Assembly: GCF_030463535.1 (NCBI RefSeq)
Contig: NC_132881.1
Coordinates: forward strand, 40,211,973 to 40,275,972
Source: Salminus brasiliensis
Lineage: Eukaryota > Chordata > Actinopteri > Characiformes > Bryconidae
DNA length: 64,000 nt
Direction: 5' to 3'
In this document: positions 35,883 to 50,757 of the stretch, piece by piece
Position numbering within the stretch: position 1 is the first letter of the stretch
Layout of the letters: each line of letters opens with the position of its first letter
Notes under the pieces: model-generated
What the model saw: only the letters and a program-made list of their open reading frames with translations
Told to the model about the DNA's origin: nothing
The model's database searches: none
Position numbers and translations under genes: made by a program

Positions 35883-36880
35883 AGGACAGATATTTGAATA
35901 GTGTAAATCGCTATAGCAGGGTAAACGTAAGCTAATTGAGGTGATGAGAAATCATTTATAAAATATTATCAGAGCTCAGATTGAACGATGCACCCAAGAA
36001 ACCCAGAGTGATCCTAAAAAAACACATGAAAGCATGGGGGAAAAAATGTGGGTCCACACATGCACAGAGCCGCTGAGTAGACCATCTCGATGGGTAGCAC
36101 TAATCGGCAGAACACCGAAACTTTTGTTTTTGCCGTGATGAGAGTACTAAGCTACTAATGGCTTAAATAACCCTTATGCACTCTGATTTTGACCATGACT
36201 TCTTACATTAGCTGATATCAGACCTGCATTGTCACTTACATATTTTACATGCAGATTATTGTTGTAAAATGTAAATACATACTTACTTTTGACGCCAAAG
36301 TATCTGTTTGAGAAGTTTGTTGGGTTGACTTGCACTGTTTGCAGAAATACTGCAAATACTGTATTATGTACTGTTTCTGCCTAAAAAAAAAATCACTGGA
36401 CCGCTGCACAGAGCATGCGTCAAATATGGACCCACAGCACACCATAATGGGTTTTTCAAATTGGCAGATTTGACCCATCGCTTCCTCATGAGAAAGTGTT
36501 TTTGTCATGGTTAACATGGATGTGCCAGTCATCTAGTCGCAGATTTAGGCAAGTGTCTATCTTTAGCTCTTGGGGTAAGTATTGGGTCCGTTTGGTGCAA
36601 AAAACACTAAAGGCACAATGTTTATTTCACCAAGAAAATAATAAACTTATTACTAAAAAATAAATAAATAAATAAACCCACAACCAACTTGAAAACCACA
36701 TTTCTGTTTCAGTACCAAGTGGTTGCTCATTCATCTCCCATCATTTGTTTTGACTCTCAGAAGCTCAAGAAGGTTTATTTGTTCATTCTCTGAGTCTGAA
36801 ACACTGGTTACAAACTGCAGTAGATAGCTAACGGGTAGTTGTAGGGGAGTTCTACATGAAATGCTCTTCTTAAATGAAAT
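35883..36880. other. Spacer, nothing recognised
   Basis: AT-rich sequence without recognisable exon or named repeat; (TAAA)n near 36655-36676. Confidence 0.35.
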
Positions 36881-36881
36881 A

Positions 36882-37238
36882 CACTATATAGACAAAAGTA
36901 TTGGGACACCTGCTGTTGCATTGTTTCTTCTAAAATCAAAAGTATTTAAAAAAAAATGTTTATACTGCTTTTGTTGGAGTAACTGTCCAGGGAAGGCTTT
37001 TCACTAGACTTCGGAGCATTGCTGTTAGGATTCAGCAAGACTGAAGATGAAATCAGGATGTTGGGTGATTACCACCCCATCTCATCCCCAACTGGCACCA
37101 GTAGATTCATGTTTATCTGCCCCAACGAGCCCTATTATAATGGCAGTACATCTCTATGGGGACTAGACAAGCTGTGCTGTTAAAGTAGCTGAATGCATTT
37201 ATTAGAAGGGGTGTCCACAAACATTTGGACGTATAGTG
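36882..37238. mobile_element. Mariner-type MITE, 357 bp, with TA flanks
   Basis: TA at 36880-36881 and 37239-37240. The left end reads cactatatagacaaaagtat tgggacacc; the right end is its approximate inverse (ggtgtccacaaacatttgga, cgtatagtg). Interior includes tcatccccaactggcacc. The piece at 50300-50508 is a 5'-truncated copy of the same family. Confidence 0.8.
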
Positions 37239-37466
37239 TAGCTACTAGGCCTGATGCTCCAGACACTGTGGTTCCCATCACTACCACTATAAAGAGCTCA
37301 ATAAAGAACTGGAGTTTCCACACATTTAACCACATTAAACCTCTCTGAATGACTTTGTTTACAACACAAGGACTGACGTATGAGGAGATGTATGAGACAC
37401 CAAGATGTACAAATACACACATTTGTTCATGAGCATGTAAAAGTTTCTTTTAATTTCTTGTTAGTC

Positions 37467-40400
37467 TCATATCTCTATCTTTTTTATGCAAGTCAGTACA
37501 GGCTCGGGGAAAGCTGGCTTTCTACTGTTCCACAGCAGTGCAAGAAGTGCCTCTCGGAAGCCTTGGTTGGTGCAGTAGATGATGGGGTTCACACTGCAGT
37601 CCAGATATGCCATCACTGATGAAAGTGTCCTCAGCCAGTCAGGAGATGGTGACAGGTCCAGCCTCCCCAGTAGAATCAGCTACAGTAGATTTAAAGGTGA
37701 CTTTAGCTGGTTGTTATTACAGTAGAAATGGTGAAACAATTAGAGATAGATGATAGATGGCACTCTTTCTGATGTTCACTCCTAAAATTGTTCTTCAAAA
37801 GTTCTTTAGCAAAGGCAACAATGTTCAATAGAACTGTAACAACTCAAAGACATAGGTTGCGGTAGGACATGGTTCTTTGCTGTGTTATTTACTATTTATC
37901 TTAACATTTTTAGACGGATACACATGAAACACCCTTTATAACTTCAGTGTCAATGGACCAAATAGGGTGCTTTTTGCAGCATAATTTTTATACATGGACT
38001 GCATGGACAGGGGAGCAGCATTAACAGAGAATTGCTAGGCCATGACATGCTCCTGGGCTCCCCCTACAGTTTGGAAACGTTAAGCCTCCACTAGGACATA
38101 CTTTACACAAGCTGAGAGATGAGTGCAGGATTTTACACAAATATCACTCCCAAGGTAGTGCATAACCAAGGTTACACAGCTCTCACAAGCAGTGTCCTAC
38201 CTACAGTTACACAGTGCAGCACACAGTTAGCAGCATGGTGAGCCCAGAGTTACAACAATACTGTCTGAAGAGCATCACCATGATTTTGAATGTTATTTTA
38301 AGGTAAAAATGCAAAAGGGCCATGTCCACCATTGTCCACTACCCAGGACTATGTCACTGTCAGTCTACAATATGTGGATGTTCATCTGTGCTTCTATCAC
38401 AACAAAAAACATCTCTAAGGACACCTGTATGAGTTATTACTGTTTGCCAAAGTCAACATCTCACCTCTGACATGATGAAAGGAGTGTAGCAGAGCATATA
38501 GAACCCCACCAGCAGAGGTGTGACGGATGACAGATCTACAGAGCTACAGTCAGAAGAAGGAGAAGAAGGAGATCACTCTCTGTTTTCCTTTCAGTCTGAC
38601 ACTGAGCGTGTACTTCAGAGCAGTTACTAGGTCTCTAAACAGTTACAGATAAGTCTGGAAAAATTCAGCCAGTACCTTCTTCTTCTTGGTTGAGGTTGTA
38701 TTTAACAATTCATTTATCAACAGTGTTATTCAAACTATAACTATATACTTTGAAATGCCATTTCCTATATGTTCCCCACATTCATTTGGGTGTACACCAA
38801 ACAGCCATAACATCTAACACCACCTCCTTGTTTCTACACGCACTGTCCATTCTATTAGCTCCACTTACCAGCACTAGCAGTTCTATGATAAAGAGTATGT
38901 TTTGAAAATACTGCATGACTGGTTTACAAACTACACTATATTGCCAAAGGTGTTCACTCACCCATCCAAATAATTTAATTCAGGTGTTCCAATCAATTAC
39001 ATGGTCAGAGGTGTGTAAAACCAAGCATCTAGGCATGCAGACTGCTTCTACAAACATTTGTGATAGAATGGGTTGCTCTCAGGAGCTCAGTGAATACTGT
39101 AATAGGATGCCACCTGTGCAACAAGTCCAGTCGTGAAATGTCCTCACTACTAAATATTCCACATTCAACTGTCAGTGGTATTATAACTAAGTGGAAGCAT
39201 TTGGGAACAACAGCAACTCAGCCACAGAGGGCGCCAACTTTCTGCACAGTCAATCTACAGACCTCTAAACTTCATGTGGCCTTCAGATTAGCTCAAAAAC
39301 AGTGTGTGGAGAGCTTCATGGAATGGGTTACTATGGCTGAGCAGCTGCATCCAAGCTTTATATCACCAATTTGGCAATCCGATGTACGAGTCTGGGTTTG
39401 CCAGTTGCAAGGAGAACGGGACTTCTCTGAGGGCACTGTGGCAAGTGTAAAGTTTGGTGGAGGGGGGATTATGGTGTGGGGTTGTTTTTCAGGAGCTGGG
39501 TACGGCCCCTGAGTTCCAGTGAAAGGAACTCTTAATGTTTCAGCACTCCAAGCGATTTTGATCAATTTTATGCTCCCAACTTTGCGGGAACATTTTGGGG
39601 ATGACCCCTTCCTGTTCCAACATGACTGAGCACCAGTGCACAAAGCAAGGTTCATAAAGACATGGATGAGCAAGTTTGCTGTAGAAGAACTTGACTGGCC
39701 TGCATTAGAGTGGAGACTGCAAGTCAGGCCTATTCGTCCAACATTCCCATAAACACACTCCTAAACATTGTGGAATGCCTTCCCAGAGGAGTTAAAGCTG
39801 TGATAGCTACAAAGGGAGGCCCGACATCATATTAAACCCTTTGGATTAAGAATGGGATGTCACTCAAGTTCATATGTGTGCGAAGACAGGCAAGCAAATA
39901 CTTTTGGCAATATCAAACTAATTTTGTCTAAGTGCAGAAGTTTGGTTTGCAATGACACAACCCCTCTATCCCAAAGTTAATAAGTTTAATGAACAAAAGC
40001 AGTTCTTTAATAGCTCACCTGCTGCAGTTCTTTCCATAGCCCAAATAGGTCAAAGAGGAGCAGATGATGATGGTGAACAGTGGGGGGAGGATGGAAATGA
40101 TTAATGCACAGAGGATGTAGACCAACATGTCAGAGTAACTGTTCTCCCAGAACACAGCACACAGCATCTCTGAAGGATCATACCTGGTATTGAGGAGTTA
40201 ATCAGTAATCAGTAATTGTACCTAAACATGGATGGATATTTTTTCACTTTCTGTTCTTACTTATCTCACCTGACCCACTCATAGATCACTGGCACAATCC
40301 CAAACACAGAACCTGTCAACCACGAAGCCAGACATGCCACTGTAATGATGACAGACCAGCGTCTTTCTCTGGAGTCTGTGCCCACATAGCGCTGGAGGCA

Positions 40401-42298
40401 GAGAAGTGCTGTCATTTATACAGGGAGGGAAAAAGAAGGATGAATGAAAGTGTGTGGAATTGGGGCAGATGTAATAGATTTTGTTCTATATATTGATTTA
40501 TGTATGATATTTACTTCATTGTAGGCCTGGGCAACATAATAATAGTAATAATAATAGTAATAATATCACAGTATCTCAGTATTATTGATTATATTTACCT
40601 TATTTAACTTATTTAACTATAGGCAAACTGTAAAGAAGGGCCTCAGTTCATACCTACGCTTCCGAAGGATGATGTGATAAAGGTAAATTTGAATAGGCTG
40701 ACCACCTCACACCATGGTGACCTCTGACCCCCAGTCAAGACCGCCAGTAAGGAGCCGGTTATGATCAGCACGGCACAGCAGAAGTCAGACAGAGTGAGAC
40801 TGATGAATGGCACCCAGTGATCACAGTGAAACTGATCCCTACACTGTGGGAGACAAAATGATACAATGATGAGCCAAAACATTATAACCACTTGTATACT
40901 ACGCTGTTGGTCCTTGGTGTACGGTCAAGACAACTCACTGTACAAGACTTCTGAAGGTGCCCTGAAGGTGGCACCAAGATGTTAGCTGCAAATACTTCAG
41001 GTTCTGTAAGTAGCAAAGTGAAGCCATTACAAACCTGTAATGTTGTCCCAGCACATCCCACAGGTAAATGACACTATTGTACTGCCCATATTCAATTAAA
41101 TTAAATGTATTTATATAGCGCCTTTTACAACGGATGTCACCAGTGGCAAGGACCCTCGGTCAAGAAGAAGAAACCCTGAGAGGAACCTAGACTCTAAAGG
41201 AGGAACCCTTCCTCCTCTGGTCAATCCTGGACTGCACAACAAATAGCAAAACAGCAATAGAATAACTGTTCAAATAGAAATAATGAAGGACTATAGTTAA
41301 TGTGCAGAAAGCAAGAAATTAGTTCTGTGATCCTATAGAAGAGCCATTGTAGCACAGATTGCTGAAAAAGATGCTGGCTATGATAGACAGGCATCAGGAC
41401 AATGCACCTCATGTTTCATGAGACCAGTCCACGGCTGATAGCTCCCATAATGGGCATGTAAGCATCAGATATAAGGTATATGAAGGTATCAGGATGCAGT
41501 ATTGGAAGAGAAAAGCTGGCAGAGGCAGTGTGATGCTCTCTTTCAGCTAGAAGAAGCCTGTCACACTACAGAAATGGTTTAAGAATGTTTTGAGGAACAT
41601 GACAGAATTTAGAGGTGTTGACTTGGCTTTCAAGTTTCCTAGATCTCAATCTGATTTGTGGGATGAAGTTGTGGGATGTGCTGGACAAAATGTCCAATCC
41701 ATGGAGGCCCAACCTTAATTTGCTGCTGATGACTTGGTGTCAGATACCACAGGACACCTTAAGAGGTCTTGGACCAATTGAGTCAAAGCTGGTCTGATGT
41801 CACAAGGGTGGCTTACACAATATAAAGCAGGTGGATTGAATGTTATGTATATCTTACCCCTTACAGGCATCTTTGTCATGATATAATCACTGTTATTCGA
41901 TTAATTTATGAGCAGTGTTTTCACTCATCTGTGAATGTTTAACCACTTAAATGGCTAGTGACCCGCTGCGAACCAAAGGTTTTATTAAACACTTCTATTT
42001 TAGGTATCTCTGAAATAGACATAACCAATAATGACACAACAGTTATAGTAGTCATTAGGATTAATTACTGAATAATACACCTAGGGTTCAAGGGGTTAAT
42101 GCAAACAGACAGAATATCTCTCTAATAGAGAGCTTGTTAAAGTAGTTAATGTTCTTACCACAGCTTTAACAATCAGAACCAGACCATTTCCTAGAATGCC
42201 CAACGCCATCTCAATGCTCAGGATAAACGTTAGTACCGGCTTCTCAATCCTGGCCCATAGCCCCGGCTCCATATGCGTTATATTAGTTGTCCAATTCA
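37467..42298 (-). CDS. Intron-rich class A (rhodopsin-like) GPCR, unassigned
   Basis: Minus-strand exons in coding order: 42159-42298, 40654-40843, 40270-40408, 40019-40183, 38465-38543, 37467-37679 (stop 37467-37469). All are GT-AG with matching phases. The first listed exon starts TG AAT TGG, so an unseen upstream exon ending in A would give a split start codon (MNWTTNIT...) and a 308-aa protein; otherwise an in-exon ATG could be used. Seven helices are visible. Hallmarks: GILGNGLVL (TM1), SLTLSDFCC (TM2 Asp), SPWCEVV (TM3 Cys), LLCLQRYVG (DRY replaced by QRY), ASWLTG (TM4 Trp), ILPPLF (TM5 Pro), FYMLCYTPF (TM6 CWxP as CYTP) and CSVNPIIY (TM7). NWT and NIT are N-glycosylation sites. No Schiff-base Lys in TM7, so not an opsin. 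Ligand and subfamily are not evident. Confidence 0.82.
38790..38925. mobile_element. Fish DNA-transposon end fragment (GPCR intron)
   Basis: Contains caccaaacagccataacatc and ccacctccttgtttctacac, the end of a common fish DNA element. It directly precedes the Tc1-like relic. Confidence 0.45.
38932..39922 (+). mobile_element. Tc1-like transposon relic, catalytic end deleted (GPCR intron 4)
   Basis: The left end is cactatattgccaaaggtgt; the right end, degenerate, is agcaaatacttttggcaata. Transposase fragments on the plus strand: LLNIPHSTVSGIITKWKHLG (helix-turn-helix), IWQSDVRVWV, KFGGGGIMVWGCFSG, and HDxAPVHKARFIKTW preceded by a stop. After EELDWPA the usual DLNPIEHLWD block with the catalytic Glu is missing and the sequence jumps to downstream transposase. 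Internal deletions and stops make it dead. It runs opposite to the host gene. Confidence 0.85.
40862..41850. mobile_element. Degenerate DNA transposon with nested repeat (GPCR intron 1)
   Basis: Begins gatgagccaaaacattataa ccact, typical of a fish DNA element, and fades near 41850 (tataaagcaggtggattg). A different repeat sits inside it at about 41090-41245 (atttatatagcgccttttac, then ggaacccttcctcctctggt), which also occurs at 49868-50045. No intact open frame. Confidence 0.5.
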
Positions 42299-43370
42299 CT
42301 GGAGCAAAAACACAATGACACAATGACAGTTAAAAAGACATGTCAATAAATAATGGAAAAGACTGAACTCTGACTTATTCTAGTAGTGAATAGTTGATGT
42401 AGTGAGCCTCTTCTTTATCACAATCGCAATAGCATGGATCCTAGAAGTACTTGGTTATAAGTACTAAGTTATGCGTAAAACTCTTGCCTTGTGTCAATCA
42501 GGTCAGGTAAGAGGTCTCTTGGGATTCCTGTCCATTTCAGTTATGCTTCATATCCAAAAACAAAACAACACTGACGTTCCTGTTCTGAGCACAATAACTG
42601 TAACAGGGTTAAGAGCCCTGATGGAATACTGGGGCACTTTAACTGACCAGCAGTACCACCAATCTCAATCCCAGTTCTTAGACTGGAAAAGTAGTTGAGA
42701 AGGTGAAACAGGCGCACATGAACTCCAGCTGGACTAAAATGGACAAGAACCTCAGGAGACTGGTGTTATCTGTACCTGAATACAACAGTTTTGGAAAATA
42801 AATAAATGTTTTATGTTTTAAAATGAGCATTTTCTTCCACCAAATTATAGTTCCATCCCAGCAGATGTTGCTACATCACAGCAACAAACTCCACATCTCC
42901 ACGTCTGTTTGTCTTTTGTTACTCTGTTTTGATCTCTTAGTCCTTTTAGTTCTGTTTTTGGTCATTCTTGTTTTCTTTTGCTGAGGACATTTACGTTCAT
43001 TTTTGGATCATTATATAATTAATTACAATGGCATTTAGTGGAGTGATACAGTGTTTGTAAAAAAACATCCTGTTATGGCGCCTCAACCAATCAGATTGCG
43101 TGGCCAGAACTAACTTTTGTATGATTCCCAATAACACACTCCTTCTCCTGTTCTATTGCCTTACTAGAATCACGCTGTTATTAAAGCAAAGTATAACCAA
43201 GTATTAAAGAAATTATGCATGCAGCTAATTATTTTGTTTGGCGTGCTCATGTACTACATGCTATAATATAATGACATAATTACATTATTAAATAACATCA
43301 TTACATGACATAATAAAATATTTACCCACATTTTTGCCATTATTACATTTTTAACACATTTTAAATTTTG
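42299..43370. other. Upstream region of the GPCR gene
   Basis: Must hold the first exon and promoter of the GPCR gene if the start codon is split, but none can be placed. AT-rich; no recognised repeat. Confidence 0.35.
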
Positions 43371-43371
43371 G

Positions 43372-43482
43372 CAGTTCTGTACATTGTGTCAGAAATTCAT
43401 GATGAATGGACCAATAGAGTGCTCCCAAATGACTTGGAATAAATATTTTCTTTTCACATTGACCTCCATTGAAAGTTTAAAA
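43372..43482 (-). mobile_element. MITE family A, copy 4 (fragment)
   Basis: Shares acattgtgtcagaaattcat, gatgaatggaccaatagag, acttggaataaatatttt and cctccattgaaagtt with the other copies, in minus orientation. Confidence 0.55.
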
Positions 43483-43753
43483 TTACTAACTCATACTAAC
43501 ATACAGTACATAATGAGCAATTACACAAAACACACTAACAAATGCTTACAATAAATGACTTACTTTATAAATGAAGAAGCAGTCTGACAGTCAGAGAGGC
43601 AGTAACAAGATCAAGGGTTTAAAGAGTGAACAAACTACGCACACATTTACGCAGGTGGAATAAACGCCAGGCTTGCCTTTCATTAAATTTGACCTGCTTC
43701 ATTAAGCATAGGCTATAAACTCCTTATTCAGCGTTACCTGTGTAACCGTGCAT

Positions 43754-43756
<3 letters not shown>

Positions 43757-43797
<41 letters not shown>

Positions 43798-43892
43798 AGT
43801 GGATACTTTGTTTTTAAGAGTGGGTCTTCACATAATCTCGTAATCGAAATATCTATTTTTCATAGCATTGAATATGTATGTATATATCTATA

Positions 43893-43946
<54 letters not shown>

Positions 43947-44052
43947 CACATTATAGTCGAGCCACATCATATGTCATACATCCACATGGCAGCTGCTATG
44001 CATAAGCAAAGGCTTTCAAGTATACATTGGATTTGGACTAAGGGAGCACAAT

Positions 44053-44096
<44 letters not shown>
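43757..44096. repeat. Microsatellite cluster: (AC)n, (TC)n-(TA)n, (TC)n
   Basis: Three tracts: AC at 43757-43794, TC grading into TA at 43896-43946, and an uninterrupted TC tract at 44053-44097. All lie 400-800 bp upstream of the ndufs8 promoter. Confidence 0.9.
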
Positions 44097-44099
<3 letters not shown>

Positions 44100-44514
44100 A
44101 AGTCTAATGTGTAAAAAAAAACGTTTCACTCTCCATGTCCACATATGGGAACAAAATATGGAGCAAAAAAAAAAACAAGCCAACACATTTACAAACATTC
44201 ATCTACTCAGATGAGCAATTTGCTCAGATGTTATAAGATGCATTTCAGCCCAGACTGCTTTTTGAACAAGGCACAGCATATAGACTAGAGCATTTCCCTT
44301 CATCTAACAGTAACAACAATAGCATTAATTCTGCATGTTAATTCTGAGGAACAAAGAAAGGTTGTATAATCAAACTAGTAGGTTAAATAATGCTGAATAA
44401 ATACATTATAATAAACTTAAAAGCGCATTCAATACAGTATTAGTATTAGTATAGTACTAATATTTAATAATTATAAACCTATTTGACAATATTCACAAAG
44501 GAACAGGGGGCGCG

Positions 44515-44632
44515 TTTGAGTCACGTGATCATTTCTCCTCCGGCTTTTCCGGCATCGCGAATGTGCGTCTCCTAAATCGTCCGCTGTTCTGGTTCAGAAG
44601 GCCAAATAGCGACCGAAAGTCGGTGAGTGTCA
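44515..44632 (+). promoter_or_regulatory. ndufs8 promoter and noncoding first exon
   Basis: Locally GC-rich, CpG-containing sequence in an AT-rich setting. A perfect TCACGTGA E-box palindrome (USF/MiT-TFE type) is at 44521-44528, followed by ETS-type TTCCGG at 44547-44552. ETS (GABP/NRF-2) sites are usual in promoters of nuclear genes for respiratory-chain subunits. A strong donor (gtgagt) at 44633 ends a probable noncoding exon that would splice to 45716. The exact transcription start is not visible. Confidence 0.6.
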
Positions 44633-45733
44633 ACGACTTAATTATACCACGTCCAGCTTGTCCTTCGCCTGATTTCACATGGCTCACCTAGTCAGATGTT
44701 TAGGTGACGGATTATTGAGCAGTGCCCGGCTCAGAGCCTCGGGGGTTTGGGGTTTTGGGTGCAGGAGCAGGGCAGACATTGAAAGACCTTGAGAGAGGGA
44801 GAGAGCGGCAGCAGCGCTTTCGGCTAAAGGAGCTCACCGGTTTACAGCTTTAACTACAAATCTGTAGAACTTATTCATCGCTGAAATACTGAGATAAATA
44901 AGATAAAGCATAGTGGTCAGCAGAATCAACACTGTGCTGCACATAAGCCCGTCTTTCCAGCTATAAATAATATATCCATAGCTCGGTTAGCTGGCTAGCT
45001 ATAGCTGTTAGCTAACCCTCACGTCCTCGCATATGCAGCAGTCCTGTATCTAGAACCAGACTCCGAGAGTGAGTTTTGTAAACAGACCCTCACTGTCAAA
45101 ACACCAGACTTTTTATAACCTGATTTCTATTAAACTCTGATTATAATGAATCATTTAAAACGCCACACTGGAGAGCTGCTAGCTAAATTAGACAGTAATA
45201 AGTGGAACCAATGTGTTGTGTTTCCTTCCATGAGTTAAGCCCTCAGTTTAATGCCATAAAAACCATCAAGCAGTTGAGGTTGTAGTTTTTACATTCAGTT
45301 TTCTGTTCCACCTTAAATACTGCTCCAGATATTTACGAGGCTGAGTGCAGGCTCCAATATGTGATACTGCACCATTTAAGGTGGCTAGCTAAAGTTCAGC
45401 TTCCTAATTCTCTTCCTATTGGAGTTTATGGAGGTAGAGAAACATGCTGTTGTAGGTTATCTTAGGTGAACAGCTCCTGCAAACCTGTAGGAATGGAAAA
45501 TGTAATGTAATGTGATGTAATGTACGAGATATGCGTTTCAGATTCAGTCTACCAATTGAACATTTGTTGCATGTTTCTACATGCTTCGTTGTAAATGTAG
45601 TGTAGATGTAGTGCACTTTATAGGGAGTAGGGAGCTATTTGATATTGAGCCTAGGGTTGATGCTCTCACCGTTCACTGCATCTGCACCCTGTAATTGTAT
45701 TGCTTTTTTCCATAGTGCACAGGTTCAGGCGTG

Positions 45734-48527
<2,794 letters not shown>

Positions 48528-49866
48528 ACAGACTGTCTTTTCTTTTGTATAAACTCTGACTGACTGAACATGGACTGACTCTCCTTCAGCAATAGCCATC
48601 TCTGTCCAGATGTAACTGTGTGGATCAGTGTTGAGTGACCCAAAAGGATTGTAACACAGATACTGATTATCACTTTGAACATTCTGATGGTTAGGATGAT
48701 CTTAATGCTACAGCACTTTTGGGACACTCAAAGTACTGCAAGACCTATCAGTTCATTCTTTCACGTTGTGAAATCTGATCATCATAGCACTTGTGTGCTA
48801 CAAAACTAGTGGACACTGACTGACCGACTGACACACACATACTTGCTCCTTCTGTCCAGATGTGCTCACTGACCTCCCAGACGCATTATTCACACCCTGC
48901 TAAAAGATCACCAGGTTTTCAAGCTGAGAGTTTACAGGCTCAAGCTCAAGCTCCTTTTTCACTCTAGCAGGTCAGCCTGTGTTTTGGAGGAACAGTTTGA
49001 CTAAACATGCCAGTGTGGCTAATGGTAAAAGCTGGAGGAACCCAATTAGCATGGTCTGATTCAAATCAGCATAATTTTACTAAACTATTCCTTTTAAATC
49101 CATAAAATCACCTGATGCACAAAGATTAAACAAAGTGAAATTAAATAAACTGAGCCAGTATTCCCCACCAAACTGACGTTGACTGCTAGGTCAAAAAGTG
49201 AGCTTTTATTTTTCAAAACATTGAACACTTCCCTCATTTGCTTTCCTCTCCTTCAGTCTGTCCATCTGGAGGATAATACCAATGTAAGATGTGTTGCAGT
49301 GTGAACCTATTCAACATGCCATATACAAAGACAGACAGGTTTGTATGTCCCTGAGAGAACTGTACAAATACTTGTGGACCCTAAGGAATAAATTAATAAT
49401 CTATCCAAGATTTCATCATGCAATGTCTTTTTTTTTTTTTTTTTTTTTTTTTTTTACGTTGACCATCCACTTTGAGGTAATACAGGGGCATGGTCTTAGT
49501 ATTGCTTCAAAGAAAGCAAGCTTTACTGGATAAAAAGGAGGTTATTTCCTTCATTCTAACAGTACTGTATCTGTGTTTTTGCTTGTCTCCATTATTCCAG
49601 TCTTAAATTGGTCCCTGCTGACAGTGATTGAGTGTTGGGAGATGGAAGTTTGTTTAGTGCTCTTTTGCAGTTTGGTTCACGGACGTTCACCCTGTTAATA
49701 CCTGGTCACTTCATGCATGAGTATCAGGAAAACATCTGGATATCTGCCTGAGCCACATAATGCAAGTGTAAACTAACACACTAAAGATGCATTTAAACCA
49801 GATACAAATGTAATCACTCTAACGACTTCAGGACGAGGTCTGAGATGCATTTGAGCCATGTAATAG
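48528..49866. other. ndufs8 3' UTR and spacer
   Basis: 3' UTR to one of the AATAAA signals at 49144 or 49387, then unique-looking AT-rich sequence with a poly-T run at 49430-49455. No exon recognised. Confidence 0.4.
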
Positions 49867-49867
49867 T

Positions 49868-50045
49868 CAAGTCCAATTTATTTGTGTAGCGCTTTTACAA
49901 CTGTTGTCACAAAGCAACTATACACAATCAGTAATCAAAAATCAATAACATAAAAGTACTATAGGAAAACTCCTTCAGAGCTGGAGGAAGAAACCTTTGG
50001 AGGAACCAAGATTAGGGGGACCCATCCTCCTCTGGTCATTTATAG
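49868..50045. repeat. Interspersed fish repeat, second copy
   Basis: Shares tttatttgtgtagcgctttt, acaactgttgtcacaaagca and gacccatcctcctctggtca with the piece nested at 41090-41245. Likely the tail of a retroelement; class not determined. Confidence 0.55.
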
Positions 50046-50299
50046 CAGTGTAAACACACCTATCTCTTACATGAGACAACCAAAACCTCTCCCAGGACAA
50101 CCTAAACACCAGTAATAATTACCGTGCAGTGATAGAATGTGCATTTGCCGTCCGACACAGCGGCCAGATTTCAGTCTGACCAAGCAGAGACGCATTTGAC
50201 TACCAAGTGAAGATGCATGGGGCTTATCAGGGTACGATCCAGATACTAGTCACAAAAATTGACCAGGTGTAAACGGCTTCTTTGATACTAGCAGATTTT

Positions 50300-50508
50300 A
50301 TATCAGAATGTTGGATGATCACCATCCCACCTCATCCCCAACTCTCCAGTCCATCCCAAAAGTATTGGATTGAGCACCACCATCATTCCAGAGAACATGG
50401 TTCCACTGCTATGTGGCTTCATACCCCTCTAGCCCACTCCTGAGATTAGGCATGGCTGAATGCAATTATTAGAAAGGGTGTCCACAAACATTTGGACATG
50501 AAGTGTAA
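50300..50508. mobile_element. Truncated mariner-type MITE
   Basis: Matches the right half of the element at 36882-37238 (gttggatgatcaccatccca, gtgtccacaaacatttggac) and lacks its left end. Confidence 0.65.
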
Positions 50509-50629
50509 CACAGACAGAATAACTCATCTTAGAACATCTGTTGATGGAACCCTGCATGTTGTCGTTTTGTTAAAGTGGGACACCCAATTCCTCTACTCTT
50601 ATAAAATAAACAAAGCTGATTCATTTTCA

Positions 50630-50757
50630 TTGGTTCTCAAACTGGTCCTCAGGAACCCACAGAGGGTCCAGATTTCTGCTCCAACCCAGTTCACAGTATC
50701 TAGGTGTAAAGCAAGATTGTGGACTCTCCTCAAGGACCAGTTTGAGAACCACTGTAA
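50630..50757. mobile_element. Short palindromic MITE
   Basis: Left end ggttctcaaactggtcctca; right end the inverse, caaggaccagtttgagaacc. Non-coding, about 128 bp. Confidence 0.7.
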
